Source: Erodium maritimum (lineage: Eukaryota; Streptophyta; Magnoliopsida; Geraniales; Geraniaceae). From it: a stretch of 64,000 nucleotides of DNA. The stretch's first letter is position 1. Each line of letters begins with the position of its first letter. Shown here in pieces: positions 11,227 to 24,061 of the stretch. The stretch spans positions 64,712,039-64,776,038 of the forward strand of contig OY997593.1 of NCBI GenBank assembly GCA_963921825.1, in the 5' to 3' direction. The notes below the pieces were generated by a model that ran no database searches, was not told the DNA's origin, and was given only the letters and a program-made list of their open reading frames with translations. Position numbers and translations under genes: made by a program.

Positions 11227-11731
11227 TAAGTTCTTGTAACAGAACCAGTGACACTATATACAACTTTTTTTTCCTGCTATCAGCCATTAGACATTAAAAT
11301 GGAAAAAGCTAGCATTGAGATCAAAACATGCCGTTAAAGGATAGAGGAAAAAAGAAGCCCTCAAGGGTCGAGCAGGCCTAAGAGCACGTAGAGCACGCCA
11401 AACTAACCCTCAAACCACGATTTAGCGGTTCGCAGGTCGCGCGCTGTAGAGCGCGTTATCTATGATCGTGTCGCGACTCGCGCACTGTTCTCCCGGGTCG
11501 CGGTTCGCACGACTCAGTTCGCACGCCAGCCAATAGGAGAGTGACATGGGCATGACGAAGAGAAAAACGACCGTTGGCAACGGTCGGAAAATAACTGTAA
11601 TACTTTTTTTTATTCATTAAATCCTAATTTTCAACCCTATAAATACCCCCAAACCCCATTCTTAAACCACCAACCATTCTACAACTTGTCCTTAATATTT
11701 TTCCAATTTCACTCTCCCATTCATAACTTCC
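11227..11731. other. Unassigned repeat-like stretch, possibly Harbinger-type
   Basis: No gene. It contains ctaagagcacgtagagcacg at 11379-11398 and aacgaccgttggcaacggtc at 11567-11586, in the style of PIF/Harbinger ends and leaders, then a TATA-like cctataaatac near 11635. It is cut by the LTR fragment that starts at 11732. Confidence 0.3.
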
Positions 11732-12835
11732 TGTCACGCTCCAAATCTGGTTTTGACCGGACTCAGGACGTGAACCGAAAATAATAATAAACAAGAAAAT
11801 TTTAAACGAAATAAATCTCTAAAGATAGTTCCAAAACCAACAATTACGGTAACACGAGTCAAACGCTCAAATCCAAAATTAAACGAAGTGTAGTACAAGG
11901 AGAAAAAACGCATCTAGACCACCCCAAAACTAGGACTCTCGCTAAGCTCCCAAGCTCTGAGACGCCCTCTAGACCAACTCACGATCGAAACCTGTAAAAA
12001 CAGTAATGAAGAGGGTGAGCTTTCGCTCAGTAGGAAAAAGTAGTCAAGGGAGTGATCGACGTGCTCACCACCACATATACCCGTTCAAATATGGCATACT
12101 AGTAAAGCACGACAACTAACGAAATCAAAACAGGAAAACACACAATCAGAATCACAATCACCTCACATAACCATAACCTCGTTTGATCACATCACTTACC
12201 CAATCACCACACTTTACGTGTGGAATCAACCCTGCTCAGCAGTTAACGATTGCTCAACACTCACACCCAAATCATATCTCAAAGAAATCACCAAGAAAAC
12301 AACACACAGTAAAACGATCGTGATAAACATACAGTAAGTCCCCCATCATACGCCGACTTTCCATAGCACGGCTCAACCATATCGTACCGGAACACACAAC
12401 ATCGGCCTAGATATCTTCCCGGAACACACAGCATCAGGGTGCAACTCATAACAAACATACCGGACCGGAACACACCTCAATCGGATATCTTTCCGTAGCA
12501 CGGGGTACAAATCACACCACATATACCATACCAGAAACCTCTACGGTATGGACATCATCACAGAACACATCCTCGGCCTAGATATCCTATACCGGAATCC
12601 TCTACGGTATAGATATCGTACCGGAACACCACCCTCGGCCTAGATACTCGATCGGGGCACACACATACAAGGTCTCAAACATGTCACAAGACAATAGCTC
12701 ACACCAACATTCACCACATTCTCATAGCATATCATGAACATTAATTTAACATCGAAACATATCACAGACTACTCATGACAATTTACTAATCACAAGCAAA
12801 CGCAATTAACACATAACCCTACGGGCGAGGTGAGC
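11732..12835 (-). mobile_element. Truncated gypsy LTR fragment
   Basis: It starts tgtcacgctcc and follows the solo LTRs through the ggtgagctttcgctcag block (12014-12030) and the catcggcctagatatcttcc repeats (12360-12660). Similarity is lost after about 12830, where the related LTR at 13147 continues with a different sequence. No matching target duplication flanks it. Orientation is taken from the end sequences of the full-length element. Confidence 0.75.
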
Positions 12836-13052
12836 CAGGCGACACTCATCGGAGCTGTAGAGGGGCAACCGAACAAGATCGAAAAACACGTCATTGACGG
12901 CGAAAGGAAGCCAACGGTACAATGACTAGCGGCTCAAAAGGAACCCTTATATAAATAATATTAACATAGTTCATAGGGAGAAAAACAAGCATTAATAGTT
13001 AATCGCATGTGACTATATTGATTAGTCTCTGACTCGTTTAGTACTTTGTTCC
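12836..13052. other. Unassigned spacer ending in LINE target duplication
   Basis: No coding similarity. The last 17 bases, gtttagtactttgttcc (13036-13052), recur with a 3-base insertion at 28752-28771, on the far side of the nested LINE derivative. Confidence 0.45.
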
Positions 13053-13141
13053 TTTTTTTAATAAAAGGTGCAAATTTTATTCATATTAGATCAGAACAGA
13101 GATGTGCATCAGGGAACAGGCTCCCTGACCACTAGAAAAGA

Positions 13142-13146
13142 ACATA
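13142..13146 (+). repeat. Target site duplication acata (left)
   Basis: acata precedes the solo LTR and recurs directly after it at 15888-15892. Confidence 0.9.
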
Positions 13147-15887
13147 TGTCACGCCCCAAATCTGGTTTTGACCGGACTCGAGACGTGAACTAAAATAATA
13201 ATAATTTTAATCGAAAATAAAGCCAACAAGTCTCCAATGCATAATTTTAAAACTTTTAACAATGCCACAAGTCGACAGCTCGGTAAAAACAACAGTAAAA
13301 GAGTTTAATAAAAGAGAAAAGTACGTCTCTAGACTACTAGCCTAGGACCCTCGCAAGCTCCCAAGCGTCGAGCATCCAGCTAGTACACAACCCGCTTAGG
13401 ACCTGAAAAACAACAAGGAAAGGGGTGAGCTTTCGCTCATTAGGAAAAGTAGTTAAGGTTATAAGCAAGCGCTCACCACCACGTGTAACCGTCCAATTAG
13501 GACATACTAGTACAATACACAACTAATTTCCATCGGAACTCGTAACCACCACCTCAACTCAAGACCAACCCACACTCACAAACATACTCAACGAACAAGT
13601 ACAGACATCAACCACATCACTTAACAGGTCAACAAGTATAATGTAAACAGTAAATCACACACACACGTCCCGTACCGCAGTCCCCTACTCCGCCGGTTGT
13701 CCACAGCCCGACTTTATCATATCGCACCGGAACACACAACATCGGCCTAGATATCTTCCCATCACTGAGACTCGGGGGACAGTCACAATACGTCATACCA
13801 GAATCTCCATCGGCCTAGACCTCTTTCCCGGCACTCCTTCCGGTAAAGCACTGATCACGTAACCGTCGGCCTAGATGTCCCACATCGGACTACCCCCTCG
13901 ATGTAGGTATCGTACCAGAACCACTACCCGGGGGACCGCGCATACTTAGGACCACACCGTCGGCCTAGGTACTACCCTACACTAGCGTACCCCCTCGGTC
14001 GTAGGTACCATACCAGAACAACTCATCGGAACAAACATCAAGATAATATCACATAACGCAGTGCCATAATTAAACACGGCTTACCAAGCCCAACAATCGT
14101 ACCACAACACGTCGGTCTATCATTCACCCGACCATATCACATCCAAGGATTCACATCATAACAAGCACGACACACTCGCCCACACATAGCAACAACATGC
14201 TCATCAGATATACTAATTCTTGACTATTAATCTTATCGACACTAAGTCACACAACATGCATCTCAAACAATAACAGGCAATTCAATCAGCACGCAACCTA
14301 CGGCTCGACATGGCCGATCTACCAGCACGACAATTTCCCAAATATTGAAAGAGGCTACACTAGTGAATCACATCCTACATGTTACTAAGACTCGTCCGGT
14401 TATTATATAGTATAACGACCGTTCCGGTTTTATTATTATCTAGCATGCATACTAGTAACTTTCCGCAATTAAACCGGTATCCGCTACGTTCCCTACCTCA
14501 ACCGAAGAACAACAGCTACCTCTCCTAGCTGCTGACGTCCTGGCTCGCTACCTTCGGTCTTCTTTTCGATCGAAACCGGACTCTAAAATAACACGGAAAA
14601 CGATAATAAAAAACGGTTCCAAAGTTGAATTAAAAGTTACGACGGGTTCGATTTAAGTTCAACAATTGTCTTTTAAACTCGAGCGGCTAAAAGCGGGATT
14701 ATACGACGAATTCGAGCACTCGAGCTCCGAGCACAGAATCCGGTGCACGTTTTCCGAGGCACAGTTCCCAATACACGGATCTCGAGGCGTATGTTTTGAG
14801 GTATGATTCCCGAGGTGTCCGATTCAGCGTTTCTACTTTTAATCCGTTCTAAGTCCGATTAACAGTCCGTTTTAAACGTTCCACGGTTCAACGTCCTAAC
14901 GTGCTCAGATTCGTTCCACAAGTCCAAAACCGTCTTAAAACAAAACTGATTTTTACCCTTTTTGATTTAATCTATTTTTTTCGTTTTAAAACCCTTTTCT
15001 TTTAATCTCTGTTATTTTATTTCCTTTTATTTTAATTTGCTTCAGTTTCGTTCCAACACATCCCGATCCAGATCCAAAAACAAGGTATGTTTCACTGCCC
15101 AGATCCAAGAAAAGCTCGGGACAGAAACAAAAAGGGAAGAAGAAGCTCGGGAAAGGAAAATAAAAAGGAAGAGAAGCTCGATTTGAACTCCGACCGACCA
15201 CCGGCAGCGCCGTTGCCGGCCGAAGCTCCACGGGTCGGATTCTCACCGTAGGGAAATGAAAACGACGGAGGGCGGTTGCTTTCTTGGGAGCGCGGCGGAA
15301 GGGCTGAGCACGGTGACGATGGGGCTCGGTTCACACACGGGTGAAGAAGAAGGAGGAGGCGAGACACGGCGCGAGAGGACCGGAAACGGAGGCGAGAACT
15401 CAAGAAGGAAGAGGGTGGCGGGAAAGAGAGGGGTCGGAGATGAAGACGACGGCGGCGGCTTCGTTTCAGCGAAGGGAAGAGAAAGATGGCATGATGGCGA
15501 CGGTTGCGTGAACTGAACGGAGAAGGTGAGGGGTCGAGAGTGGGAGGGGCGTCGGAGGCGGCTTGGTCTGCCGGAGAGGATGAGGTCAAGAGAGGGGGTC
15601 GGGATCGAGAAGAGGGAGGCGAGGGGTTCTGACGGCGAGAGAAGGGTGAAAATGAGGGTCGAACCCTAATTTCCCCGTTTAAATAACGCGGGCCTGCGCA
15701 GATGGGCCTCGGTTGACGGTTGGGCCACACGGCCCACAACGAGGAGGGCTGGGTCGGGCCTGGTCCAGCCCAGTCTAGTCTTACCCTTTTTTTAACGAAT
15801 TAAAAACTAAACCCAAAATTCAACCTCGACGTTCCGATCAAACAAAACTTAAAACTTAAACCGTTTTAAACCGGAGCGGTCTTCACA
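13147..15887 (-). mobile_element. Solo gypsy LTR (2741 bp), TSD acata
   Basis: It starts tgtcacgccccaaatctgg and ends gcggtcttcaca, flanked on both sides by acata. It contains the family's gagctttcgctcat block and a run of cggcctag/ccggaac sub-repeats at about 13725-14030. The GC-rich section at 15090-15740 has long open frames without protein similarity and is the LTR's own GC-rich part. No internal region is present, so it arose by LTR-LTR recombination or is a lone insertion. Confidence 0.9.
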
Positions 15888-16324
15888 ACATACATCAAAC
15901 ATAAAGTTCATCGTTCTTTTTATCCATATAATCGTCACTGACGGTTTTGAAAACATGACTGAAATCCGATGTCGGGATGCCCCGACGGCCGCCATAAAGG
16001 CATGTATGAGAGGTGGGGGGGGGGGGGTGAGAAGATGATACTGGAAGTCCCAGCCCAATCCATAGGCCATGACTGCATCAATAAAGCATATATTAAAAAT
16101 ACTGATCTGCACTGCTCAAGGTAGGGCCTGGATACCGTTGGATCACCCAAGGGTGACACTTTTCTTCTGCTGTAAAATCGAACCTATGACCATCAATACT
16201 GAGGGATGGACTAGCTTGACTCAGGGATCCCTTCCAGCAATCGTCCCTGAAGCCTGTGGGTAAAGGGTGCGGTGGTAGAGGCTAGGGAGGAGGGCGTGGC
16301 GGTTGTAGGGACGGCGATAGGGAG
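15888..16324 (-). mobile_element. LINE-derivative segment between two LTR insertions
   Basis: Middle piece of the split LINE derivative. It resembles 59800-59900 around the cgtcactgacggttttg block. A 14-G run sits near 16014-16027. The piece ends in gggag (16320-16324), the left target duplication of the gypsy element. Confidence 0.6.
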
Positions 16325-19235
16325 TGTCACGCCCCAATCCGGCATTGACCGGACTCGAGACGTGACCTGAGTTGAAATAATTAAGAAACATAAATGATAG
16401 GTAAAGGTTCCAAAATCTCAATAAACTCCGTCAAACGACATATCAGTAAATAGTTTAAAAACGACGTGAGTCGCAGCTCAACATAAATAGTCAAATAAAA
16501 TATGTCCAACACAAGGGACCAACACAACTCTAGTGATAACCCGAAGAGTCCCAAAGCTCCCTAGCCTCGGCCTCTCTAGACATCTGGTGCTCCTGTAAAA
16601 CAATTAGAAATCAAAAGGGGGGTGAGCCGACGCTCAGTAGGAAAAACCTTAACAACTCAACCCTTAAGTTTAAGATGAACTGTCTACGAATGTAGCTCGA
16701 ACGACAGAACGATATACTAAATAAGGAGGCGATAAAGAATCAGAAATAATTACAATAACGCAATAGTATCCAAGTGACAGGAATATAACTGGATTTATAA
16801 TAAATGTTTCAAAGACGAATATTAGTCAACTGGGATATATCAGTATCTTGTCAACCCCTTGCTTTCTCAAGCCTCCGATCCGTGGATAGGTTCTGGGATC
16901 ATCTCGGTTCCCATAATCCGATCTACCAGAGTATCCACATCATGTCAGATTTTCCCTCGGTCCAGAGGACGCACATGCGTTGGGGCACCGGAAACAATCC
17001 CAAATGGGCGCTTATCATCGGGATTCCCAGAAATACTTCCAAAGGACCATATATCATAGGGAACCAAGGTAATGCTCGATGGGGACGCACATCCTTGGGT
17101 GGAACCTTAGTAACCATCTCTCAAGAAGTAACCCAAACAATATCCCGCAGGATCTGCTCCTAATCAATCTATATCCCGCAGAATCTACCAATAATCAATA
17201 AATATCCCGCAGGATCTGTCAATAATTAACCCTTGTAATATCCAATAACCAATGCCCTCAGGCTCCAATACTCAGTCCATATCTCACTGTATATGTCCAA
17301 CTCCAACCACCACAACGGCACCGGATTACCCCCCCCCCCCCCGGTGTAGTACCGAACCAAGCAAACCAACAGACAAACTAATAAACGAGCATGCATTCAA
17401 GAATAAGAATATAGGAACAAGTATAAATGGGTCACCAATCAACGCTCAACAGATCACACTTCCATCATAATCAAGACATCCAAAACACTCCATACTTACC
17501 GTATACTTACCTGTCACGAACCAACGGTACATCGATCACCTGATTGTGCCCCGTGGCACAACCAGTCATACTCGATCATCCGTTCAATCAACAATTATAT
17601 TAACATAAATACTCAATCAATCAAGTTATATTCAACAAATCAATCAACAAGTGAACAACTATTTAGCATTCAATCATACGAGCTACTCTAGTTTCATTAG
17701 ACTCTTAAGTTAACCGAGCAATTAGCAACCAAGCATGTGAACCTAGCACACAACTAATCCGAGAGCTCTTCACAGCCTCTCTACCAGTCAATCAATTTCC
17801 CAAGTATTGAAAGCACACTTCACTAATTGTCATCGTCCTAACATGCATACTAGACTTATCCGATTATTAGTAATTGAAAAACGATTAATCTAGTTATTCG
17901 CATCCTATAGGCAAATCTAGGACGTTTCCGATTTTATTATCCTGATCATGCATTCTAAGCGGTAAATAAGTAATTAAAGCTTTCCCTACCTTGCGGTCTT
18001 CCTACGAACAAATACTCCTATCAACAGCTGTCCGGCTCGCCTCGTCACTTCGGCGGAGTCCCGGCTACGAATCTGGGTTTGCACACGAACGATCCAAAAT
18101 CAGATCGGGTCCTGTCTACCCAGTTCTTTAAATTAACAGGTTTTCATTTCCGTTGATTAAACCGTTTAATCTGATAAAGTCCGACTTAGTCTCAAGTGTC
18201 GTTTAAATAAATTTTAAATTTAATTAAACAAATTTGTCCCAAACGGTCCGTATCCGATCCAGTCCCGGAGTTAGGCCCGAGTCCGGACCCGAAGATCAGA
18301 GTCAGTCCGGACCATGGCCCAGACCAGATTCGAGCCCAAGGCCCAAATCCTGTCCGGGCCGAGGCCCAGCTGAGCTCCGAGCCCGAGCCCAAGGTCTCGT
18401 CCTTGTCTGGTCGGAGATGATTGTGGCGTTGGCTGAGGTTAGGTTTCCGGCGACTCCGGCGGCGGTGGCGTCAAGGTTTCGACAGCGGGTTCTCGGCGAC
18501 GGTTGGGTTGCCAGAGGTTCGGGACTCGACGGGGACGATGGTTGGGGTGAGGTCGGAACTTTCCCGGCCAGATCTGACGGCCAGAAGGCTCGCCGGCGAC
18601 GCGAATCGTAGATCTGAAGCTCGGAGAGTTCCGACGACGCTCCCGACCCTCTCTGACCCCAAAAGAGCCCGAAGCTCTTCGAATCGAAGCGAGAAGGAAG
18701 GGGAAAAAAGGAAGGAGCGGTGAGGGACGACTCACCGTTGAAGCCTTGCCTGAATCGGCACGGTGGGGTTCGTCTCGTCGGCGGCGGTCTCGAATCGAGG
18801 GGGAAGAAGACGAGTGGGGCTTCTGGGTTTCTGGTACGACGGGTAGAAGAAGATGACGAAGAAGAAGAGGACGGCGGGTGCGAGGTCGGAGAAGAAGAAA
18901 GGACGGTGGCCGGGGAAGGAGAGTGGGAACGGCGGCGGTGGGTTTCTGGGTCGTCGGGAGAGGGAGACGAGGTCTCGCCTCGGGAGTGGTGCGCGGAAAT
19001 GAGACTGAAGCGGCGAGGGAGGGGTTTTAAGGGTAGGGTTTGGGGTAGACGGGCCTTGGGCCGATCCTGGTGCGCGTGAGTAACGGGCCTGGTTTGGCTC
19101 GGCCCAAAACCGAGTCCGATCAGGCCCAAGCCTGAAACCTTTTTTTTAAAAAAAAACAAACAAACTCGATACAAAAACAACCCCCCAAGTACCGGTTTGC
19201 CTTTTAAAACCCTTTTAACCAAACTGGGTTTTACA
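16325..19235 (-). repeat. 3' LTR of gypsy element
   Basis: A 2911-bp LTR, downstream in element orientation. It has a 14-C run at 17329-17342 against 25 C in the other LTR, and a different T/A homopolymer near 19139. Frames such as 16804-17163 recur in both LTRs because the LTRs are duplicates, not because they are genes. Confidence 0.95.
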
Positions 19236-19252
19236 GTCTACCCCCCTTAAAG
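19236..19252 (-). other. Polypurine tract of gypsy element
   Basis: On the minus strand, ctttaagggggg followed by tagac abuts the 3' LTR. This purine-rich run is the expected primer for plus-strand DNA synthesis. Confidence 0.85.
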
Positions 19253-19286
19253 AAATTTCGTCCTCGAAATTTAAAGCAGACGTACC

Positions 19287-21491
19287 TCAAACGTCAAACA
19301 GGTGGGGATACTTCTCCCGGATCTCGTCCTCACGTTCCCAGGTCGACTCAGCCCCCTGGTGCCTCCACTGTACTCGAACCAACGGAATAGTCGTCTTCCG
19401 CAAGACTTTCTCTCCCGTATCCACAATCCTGATAGGCTGCTCCTCATAAGAGACATCATCTGCTACCTCAATATCGGCCCATTCGATAACATGAGAGGGA
19501 TCCGCCGTGTATTTCCACAGTTGGGATACATGGAAAACGTTATGCACGTTCCCAAGCTGCGGTGGCAAGGCTAGTCGATAAGCTATAGCTCCAATCCTCT
19601 CTAAGACCTCAAATGGTCCAATGAAGCGCGGGGATAACTTTCCTCCTCCGCGGTTGAATCGCAGTAGGCCCTTCTTCGGGCTCACTCTCAGAAACACGTG
19701 GTCTCCGACCAGAAACTCAAGTGGTTTACGCCGTCGGTCTGCATAGCTCTTCTGACGACTCTATGCGGTCTTCAACTGCTCCCTGATCACTGTGACCTTC
19801 TCTGTCGTCTCTCTGACCATATCGGGACCAAGTATGCTCCGTTCCCCTACTTCTGCCCAACATACTGGCGATCTACACGGTCTGCCGTACAGGGCCTCGA
19901 ATGGTGCCATCCCAATGCTGGACTGATAACTGTTGTTGTAAGCGAACTCTGCCAATAGTAGATGATCCTCCCATGATCCCTGAAAGTCAAGCACACAAGC
20001 TCGAAGCATGTCCTCCAAAATCTGAATGGTGCGCTCTGACTGTCCATCCGTCTCAGGATGGTAAGCTGTACTCAACAGTACTTCAGTCCCCAAAGCCTTC
20101 TGTAGGCTCTTCCAAAATCTGGATGTGAAACGGGGGTCTCTATCAGATACCACTGACACTGGTACCCCATGTAGACGAATAATCTCCCTGACGTACAAAC
20201 GTCCCAACATGTCCACAGTGTCCGTCATCCTCATAGCTAGAAAATGTGCCGACTTGGTCAGTCGATCAACCACAACCCAAACGGCAGCATGTCCCTTGGA
20301 CGACCTCGGTAGCCCACTCACAAAATCCATAGTCACATTTTCCCATTTCCACTCGGAAATCGGCAAAGGCTGTAGCAAACCAGCGGGAGGCTGATGCTCC
20401 GGCTTCTCCTGCTGACAGGTAAGACATCTCGAAATGAAGAGTGAAACTGCCTTGCGCATCCCCCTCCACCAGAACTGCCGTCGGATGTCTCTATACATCT
20501 TGGTGCCACCGGGATGCACTGCAAGTCGTGAGTGGTGACACTCTCTCAACACTGTGTCCCTACACTCTCGGGGCACAAACAACCGTCCCCTAAATCGAAG
20601 TCCCTGATCTGCACTCAACTCCCAGTCATCGATCTTCTCTCCAGCTACCAGTCTCCCACGAATCCCTATCGCCTCAGCATCCTCGGTCTGTGCCTCTAGC
20701 ACCCGAGTAACCAAAGTGGGTTGAGCCACCAATGCACATAAGGCCATACCATCTGTGATCTCCTCAAGGTCAAGTCGAAATGAGCTCAGCTCCTCCAGCA
20801 TGTTCCACTCTCGGACTGCCATGCTGGCCACACAATGAGTCGACTTTCTGCTCAGGGCATCTGTGACGACATTCGCCTTGCCCGGATGGTAGAGCAGCTC
20901 GAAGTCGTACTCCTCAAGTAACTCCATCCATCGCCTCTGGCGCATGTTCAGGTCGCGCTGAGAGAAAATATACTTGTGGCTCTTGTGGTCCGAGAACACT
21001 CTAAACTGCTCACCATACAGATAGTGTCTCCAACTCTTCAATGCAAAGACTACCGCTGCCAGCTCGAGATCATGGGTCGGGTAGTTGCGCTCGTGTACCT
21101 TCAATTGCCTGGAGCCGTAGGCAACTACCTTCCCTGACTGCATCAGAACACACACGAGTCCCTCGCCTGAAGCGTCACAATAAACGTCATAGCCCACTCC
21201 TCGCTCCGGAACAATCAACACTGGAGCCATGGTCAGACGAGCCTTTAGCTCTGAGAACGAATGCTCACACTCACTAGTCCAAAGGAACTCTGCTCCTTTC
21301 CGAGTCAAAGCTGTCATAGGTGCAGCCAAACGTGAGAAGTCCTGGACAAAGCGTCGATAATAACCGGCCAACCCCAGAAAACTACGGATCTCAAACACGT
21401 TCTTGGGCCTTGCCCACTTTGAAACTGCATCGACCTTTGCTGGGTCAACTAAGATGCCATCACGGGACACTACGTGTCCGAGGAATTTCAC
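19287..21491 (-). pseudogene. Gypsy pol, RNase H - integrase - chromodomain part
   Basis: One minus-strand frame holds the second half of pol, read from 21491 to 19287 and interrupted by a stop at 19763-19761. RNase H is seen in YDVYCDASGEG and YPTHDLELAAVVFALK. The H2C2 zinc-binding region follows (HPGGTKMYRDI ... CLTCQQEK). The integrase core follows, with MDFVSGLPRS, SDRDPRFTS and NNSYQSSIGMAPFEALYG. After the stop, the same frame continues into VGDHVFLRVSP, VFHVSQLWKY and a chromodomain-like end with VRVQWRHQGAESTWE. The stop is TAG where relatives have glutamine, consistent with a C-to-T change in a CHG context. The frame starts out of register with the upstream gag-RT frame. Confidence 0.9.
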
Positions 21492-24061
21492 CTCTGCAAG
21501 CCAGAATTCACACTTCTCCAGGTTCCCAACAACTGGTGAGTGCGTAACAAGGTCAACACTACCCTCAAGTGTTCCTCGTGTGCCTCTTCGCTAGGCGAGT
21601 AGATCAAAATGTCATCAACGAAGACTATGACAAACTGATCCAGGTACGGTCTGAATATGCCATTCATCAAGTCCATGAAGGCTGCTGGCGCGTTCGTCAA
21701 CCCGAACGGCATCACTAGAAACTCAAAGTGTCCGTAGCGCGTCCGGAACGCGGTCTTCTCCACATCTTCCTTCCGGACCCTCAACTGATAGTAGCCTGAT
21801 CTTAGATCAATCTTGGAGAAACATGTCGCTCCTCTCAATTGATCGAACAGGTCATCGATCCTCGGCATCGGGTAGCGGTTCTTCACCGTCACCCGGTTTA
21901 GCTTCCGATAGTCGATACACATCCTCAAGGCTCCACCATTCTTCTTCACGAAGAGGGCGGGTGCTCCCCACGGTGAGACACTAGGGCGGATGAAACCCTT
22001 CTCTTGTAACTCTTCGAGTTGGCGCTTCAACTCGACCAACTCGGCTGGCGCGAATCGATAAGGTGACATCGAGATCGGCACAGTGCCTGGGATCAAGTCG
22101 ATCCGGAACTCTAACTCTCGCGTCGGTGGTAACCCGGATAACTCCTCCGGAAACACGTCCGGGAACTCGCATACCACTCTCGGCAAGTCTCTGCCACTCT
22201 GCACCACCTCGGCCTCCACTCCAGTAGTCAAGGCGGATAGAAGGACTCCGCTCTTGCCACCCAGAACACAAGTGATGATTCTATCACCAGATCGCACAGT
22301 CACCTGCCGCCGAAAGCAATCGATCGTCGCCTGATATCTTGTAAGCCAGTCCATCCCTAAGATCACGTCGAAAGCAGTCATCTCCAGAACGAGAAGGTCC
22401 CCCAAGAAAGGGCAATCAGCCACGCGAACCTCACAATCTCGACAAACTGTGCTCAACACCACTTCCCCCGTAGCTGGGGTCTCAAGACAAAGGGGTCTAC
22501 GAAGTGGCTCCGCCACCAAACCCAAGGAACGAGCAAAAGAAGTAGAGATAAACGAATGGGATGCACCCGTATCAAACAAAAAGGAAGCCCACGAATGAAA
22601 CAGTAAGCATGTACCCTGAATGGTCTCATGACCGGCATACTGTCTCTCAGCTCTAGCATCTGCAACTGCATAAACTCGACCCTGCCGTGCCGGTGGTCCC
22701 CCTCTCGGTGGTGGTGGTAGTGCCACCTGCTGCTGGGGCCGAGCCTGGTATCTCGGGACTACCGCTCCCGCCGCCTGACGCGGAGCTCTCTGCTGTTGTG
22801 CCTGTCGTGGTCGGCCGGGAGGTGCCTGACGCGGCTGTGCCTGCTGTGGCCTCGGTGGAGGTGCAACCCCGACCCGATCGGGACAAGCGAAAGACAAATG
22901 TCCATGCCGGCCACATTGGTAACAAGTCCGATCCTCAGCACGCTGCCGCTCACCAAATCCCTGTGGACGGTCCATCTGCTGCTCTGTGAGTCCTCTGCCT
23001 CTCGGGCAGTCTCGGGCCAAGTGTCCCGGCTGTCTGCACGTGGGGCAGAACTGAGTCACCGGAGCAGGTCCGACTGATGCTACTGCTGCTCCTCTGCGCA
23101 CACCACTCTGCGGAAACTGAGGCTGTAAGTACCCAGAAGTCCTCTGTCGTCTAGCATCACGTCTCTCTGATGGCCCGAGAAACCCACTCGATCTCGGCCT
23201 GACATCTCGCTCTCTGGCTGTATCTCGAATGTGTCTCTCCACTGCCAAAGCCTGGCCCAACAAGGTGGTGTATACCTCTGTTCTCAAAACAACAAGCCGA
23301 TCTACAATAGCAGGGAGGAGTCCACGCTCAAACCGCCTGCAACAAATGTCCTCAGACTGCACCATCTCGGGTGCGTAGCGGGACAAGGATAGGAACCTCG
23401 CTGCATACTCCGCCACTGTCAACCCCCTCTGCCGCAGATCCATGAACTGCTGGCGTCGATCATCTCTAACTGATCGCGGAAAGTACTGCTCCAGGAACAG
23501 CTGACTGAAGAGCTCGAAATCCTCACCGACTCTGGCCTGCACCGACTGCCACCAATAAAAAGCCTCGCCCTCAAGCTGGAAGGTGGAGAAGGAAACTCTC
23601 AGACGTCCCTCAGAAATGCCAGACGTATCCAGGTTGCGAGTAATCCGCTCCAACCATAACACTGCTGCCTCTGCGTCTGCGCTCCCAGAAAAGATCGGTG
23701 TACCCAAACGACGAAAATCGCGAAGTGCCTGGGCCGTAGAGCCATCCATCTGTCCTGGCCTCTCTACGACGACGGTCTCAGTAGCAGGCACGGCCTCTGG
23801 TACCGGTGCTGCGGTCCCCTGCTGAGCACTGAGTGCTGCTAGTACTGCGCGTACTACCTCATCGATAGGGATAGCCTGTGTCGGCTCTGCGACTGGGGTA
23901 ACTCTCACTGGTGACCCTGACGGTCCCTCCTCAGAGCTCTGGTGCTCTGTGGGAGCAGCACCCTGGGCGTCTGTTGCCCCTGTCAGTCCAACAGCTGATG
24001 GCTGACTCTGCCCTAAAACTGGGTGACTCCGGGTACCTCTCGGAATGTAGACACGAGACAT
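21488..24061 (-). pseudogene. Gypsy gag - protease - reverse transcriptase part
   Basis: An ATG at 24061-24059 opens a frame of 857 residues (numbered below from the codon before it). The retrotransposon gag domain lies at about 120-280, two CCHC knuckles at 340-353 and 381-394, and the aspartic protease motif DTGASHSF at 498-505, with VILGMDWL further on. Reverse transcriptase runs from about 650 to 835, including [32 protein letters not shown] and the catalytic FVDD at 815-818. The frame then shifts within the RT-RNase H connection near 21530-21535 and ends after 23 unrelated residues. The rest of pol resumes in another frame from 21491. A break at that point is not a known programmed frameshift site, so I read it as a one-base deletion. 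Lines before the protease are proline- and glutamine-rich. Confidence 0.92.

Noticed and set aside
12360-14030. Regularly spaced catcggcctag repeats resembling a CRISPR array
   Set aside because: Units are imperfect and the intervening sequence is itself repeated. The host is a plant nuclear genome and the arrays sit inside LTRs.
15092-15739. Long minus-strand frame rich in arginine, serine and proline
   Set aside because: It lies in the GC-rich part of a solo LTR with a perfect TSD, has no ATG context or domain, and resembles similar GC-rich LTR frames at 18302-19222 and 27343-28170.
16804-17163. Frame encoding VDRFWDHLGSHN that recurs almost identically at 25834 and, diverged, at 1939
   Set aside because: Conservation is explained by LTR duplication and family membership. 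It has no known domain and overlaps the LTR-internal repeats.
18302-19222. 306-codon minus-strand frame
   Set aside because: It is inside the gypsy LTR, the composition is low-complexity serine/proline, and its mate in the other LTR differs in length because of a homopolymer change.
21488-21540. Programmed ribosomal frameshift in the gypsy pol
   Set aside because: The shift is in the RT-RNase H connection, not at a gag-pol border. No slippery heptamer was recognised, and a simple base loss explains it.
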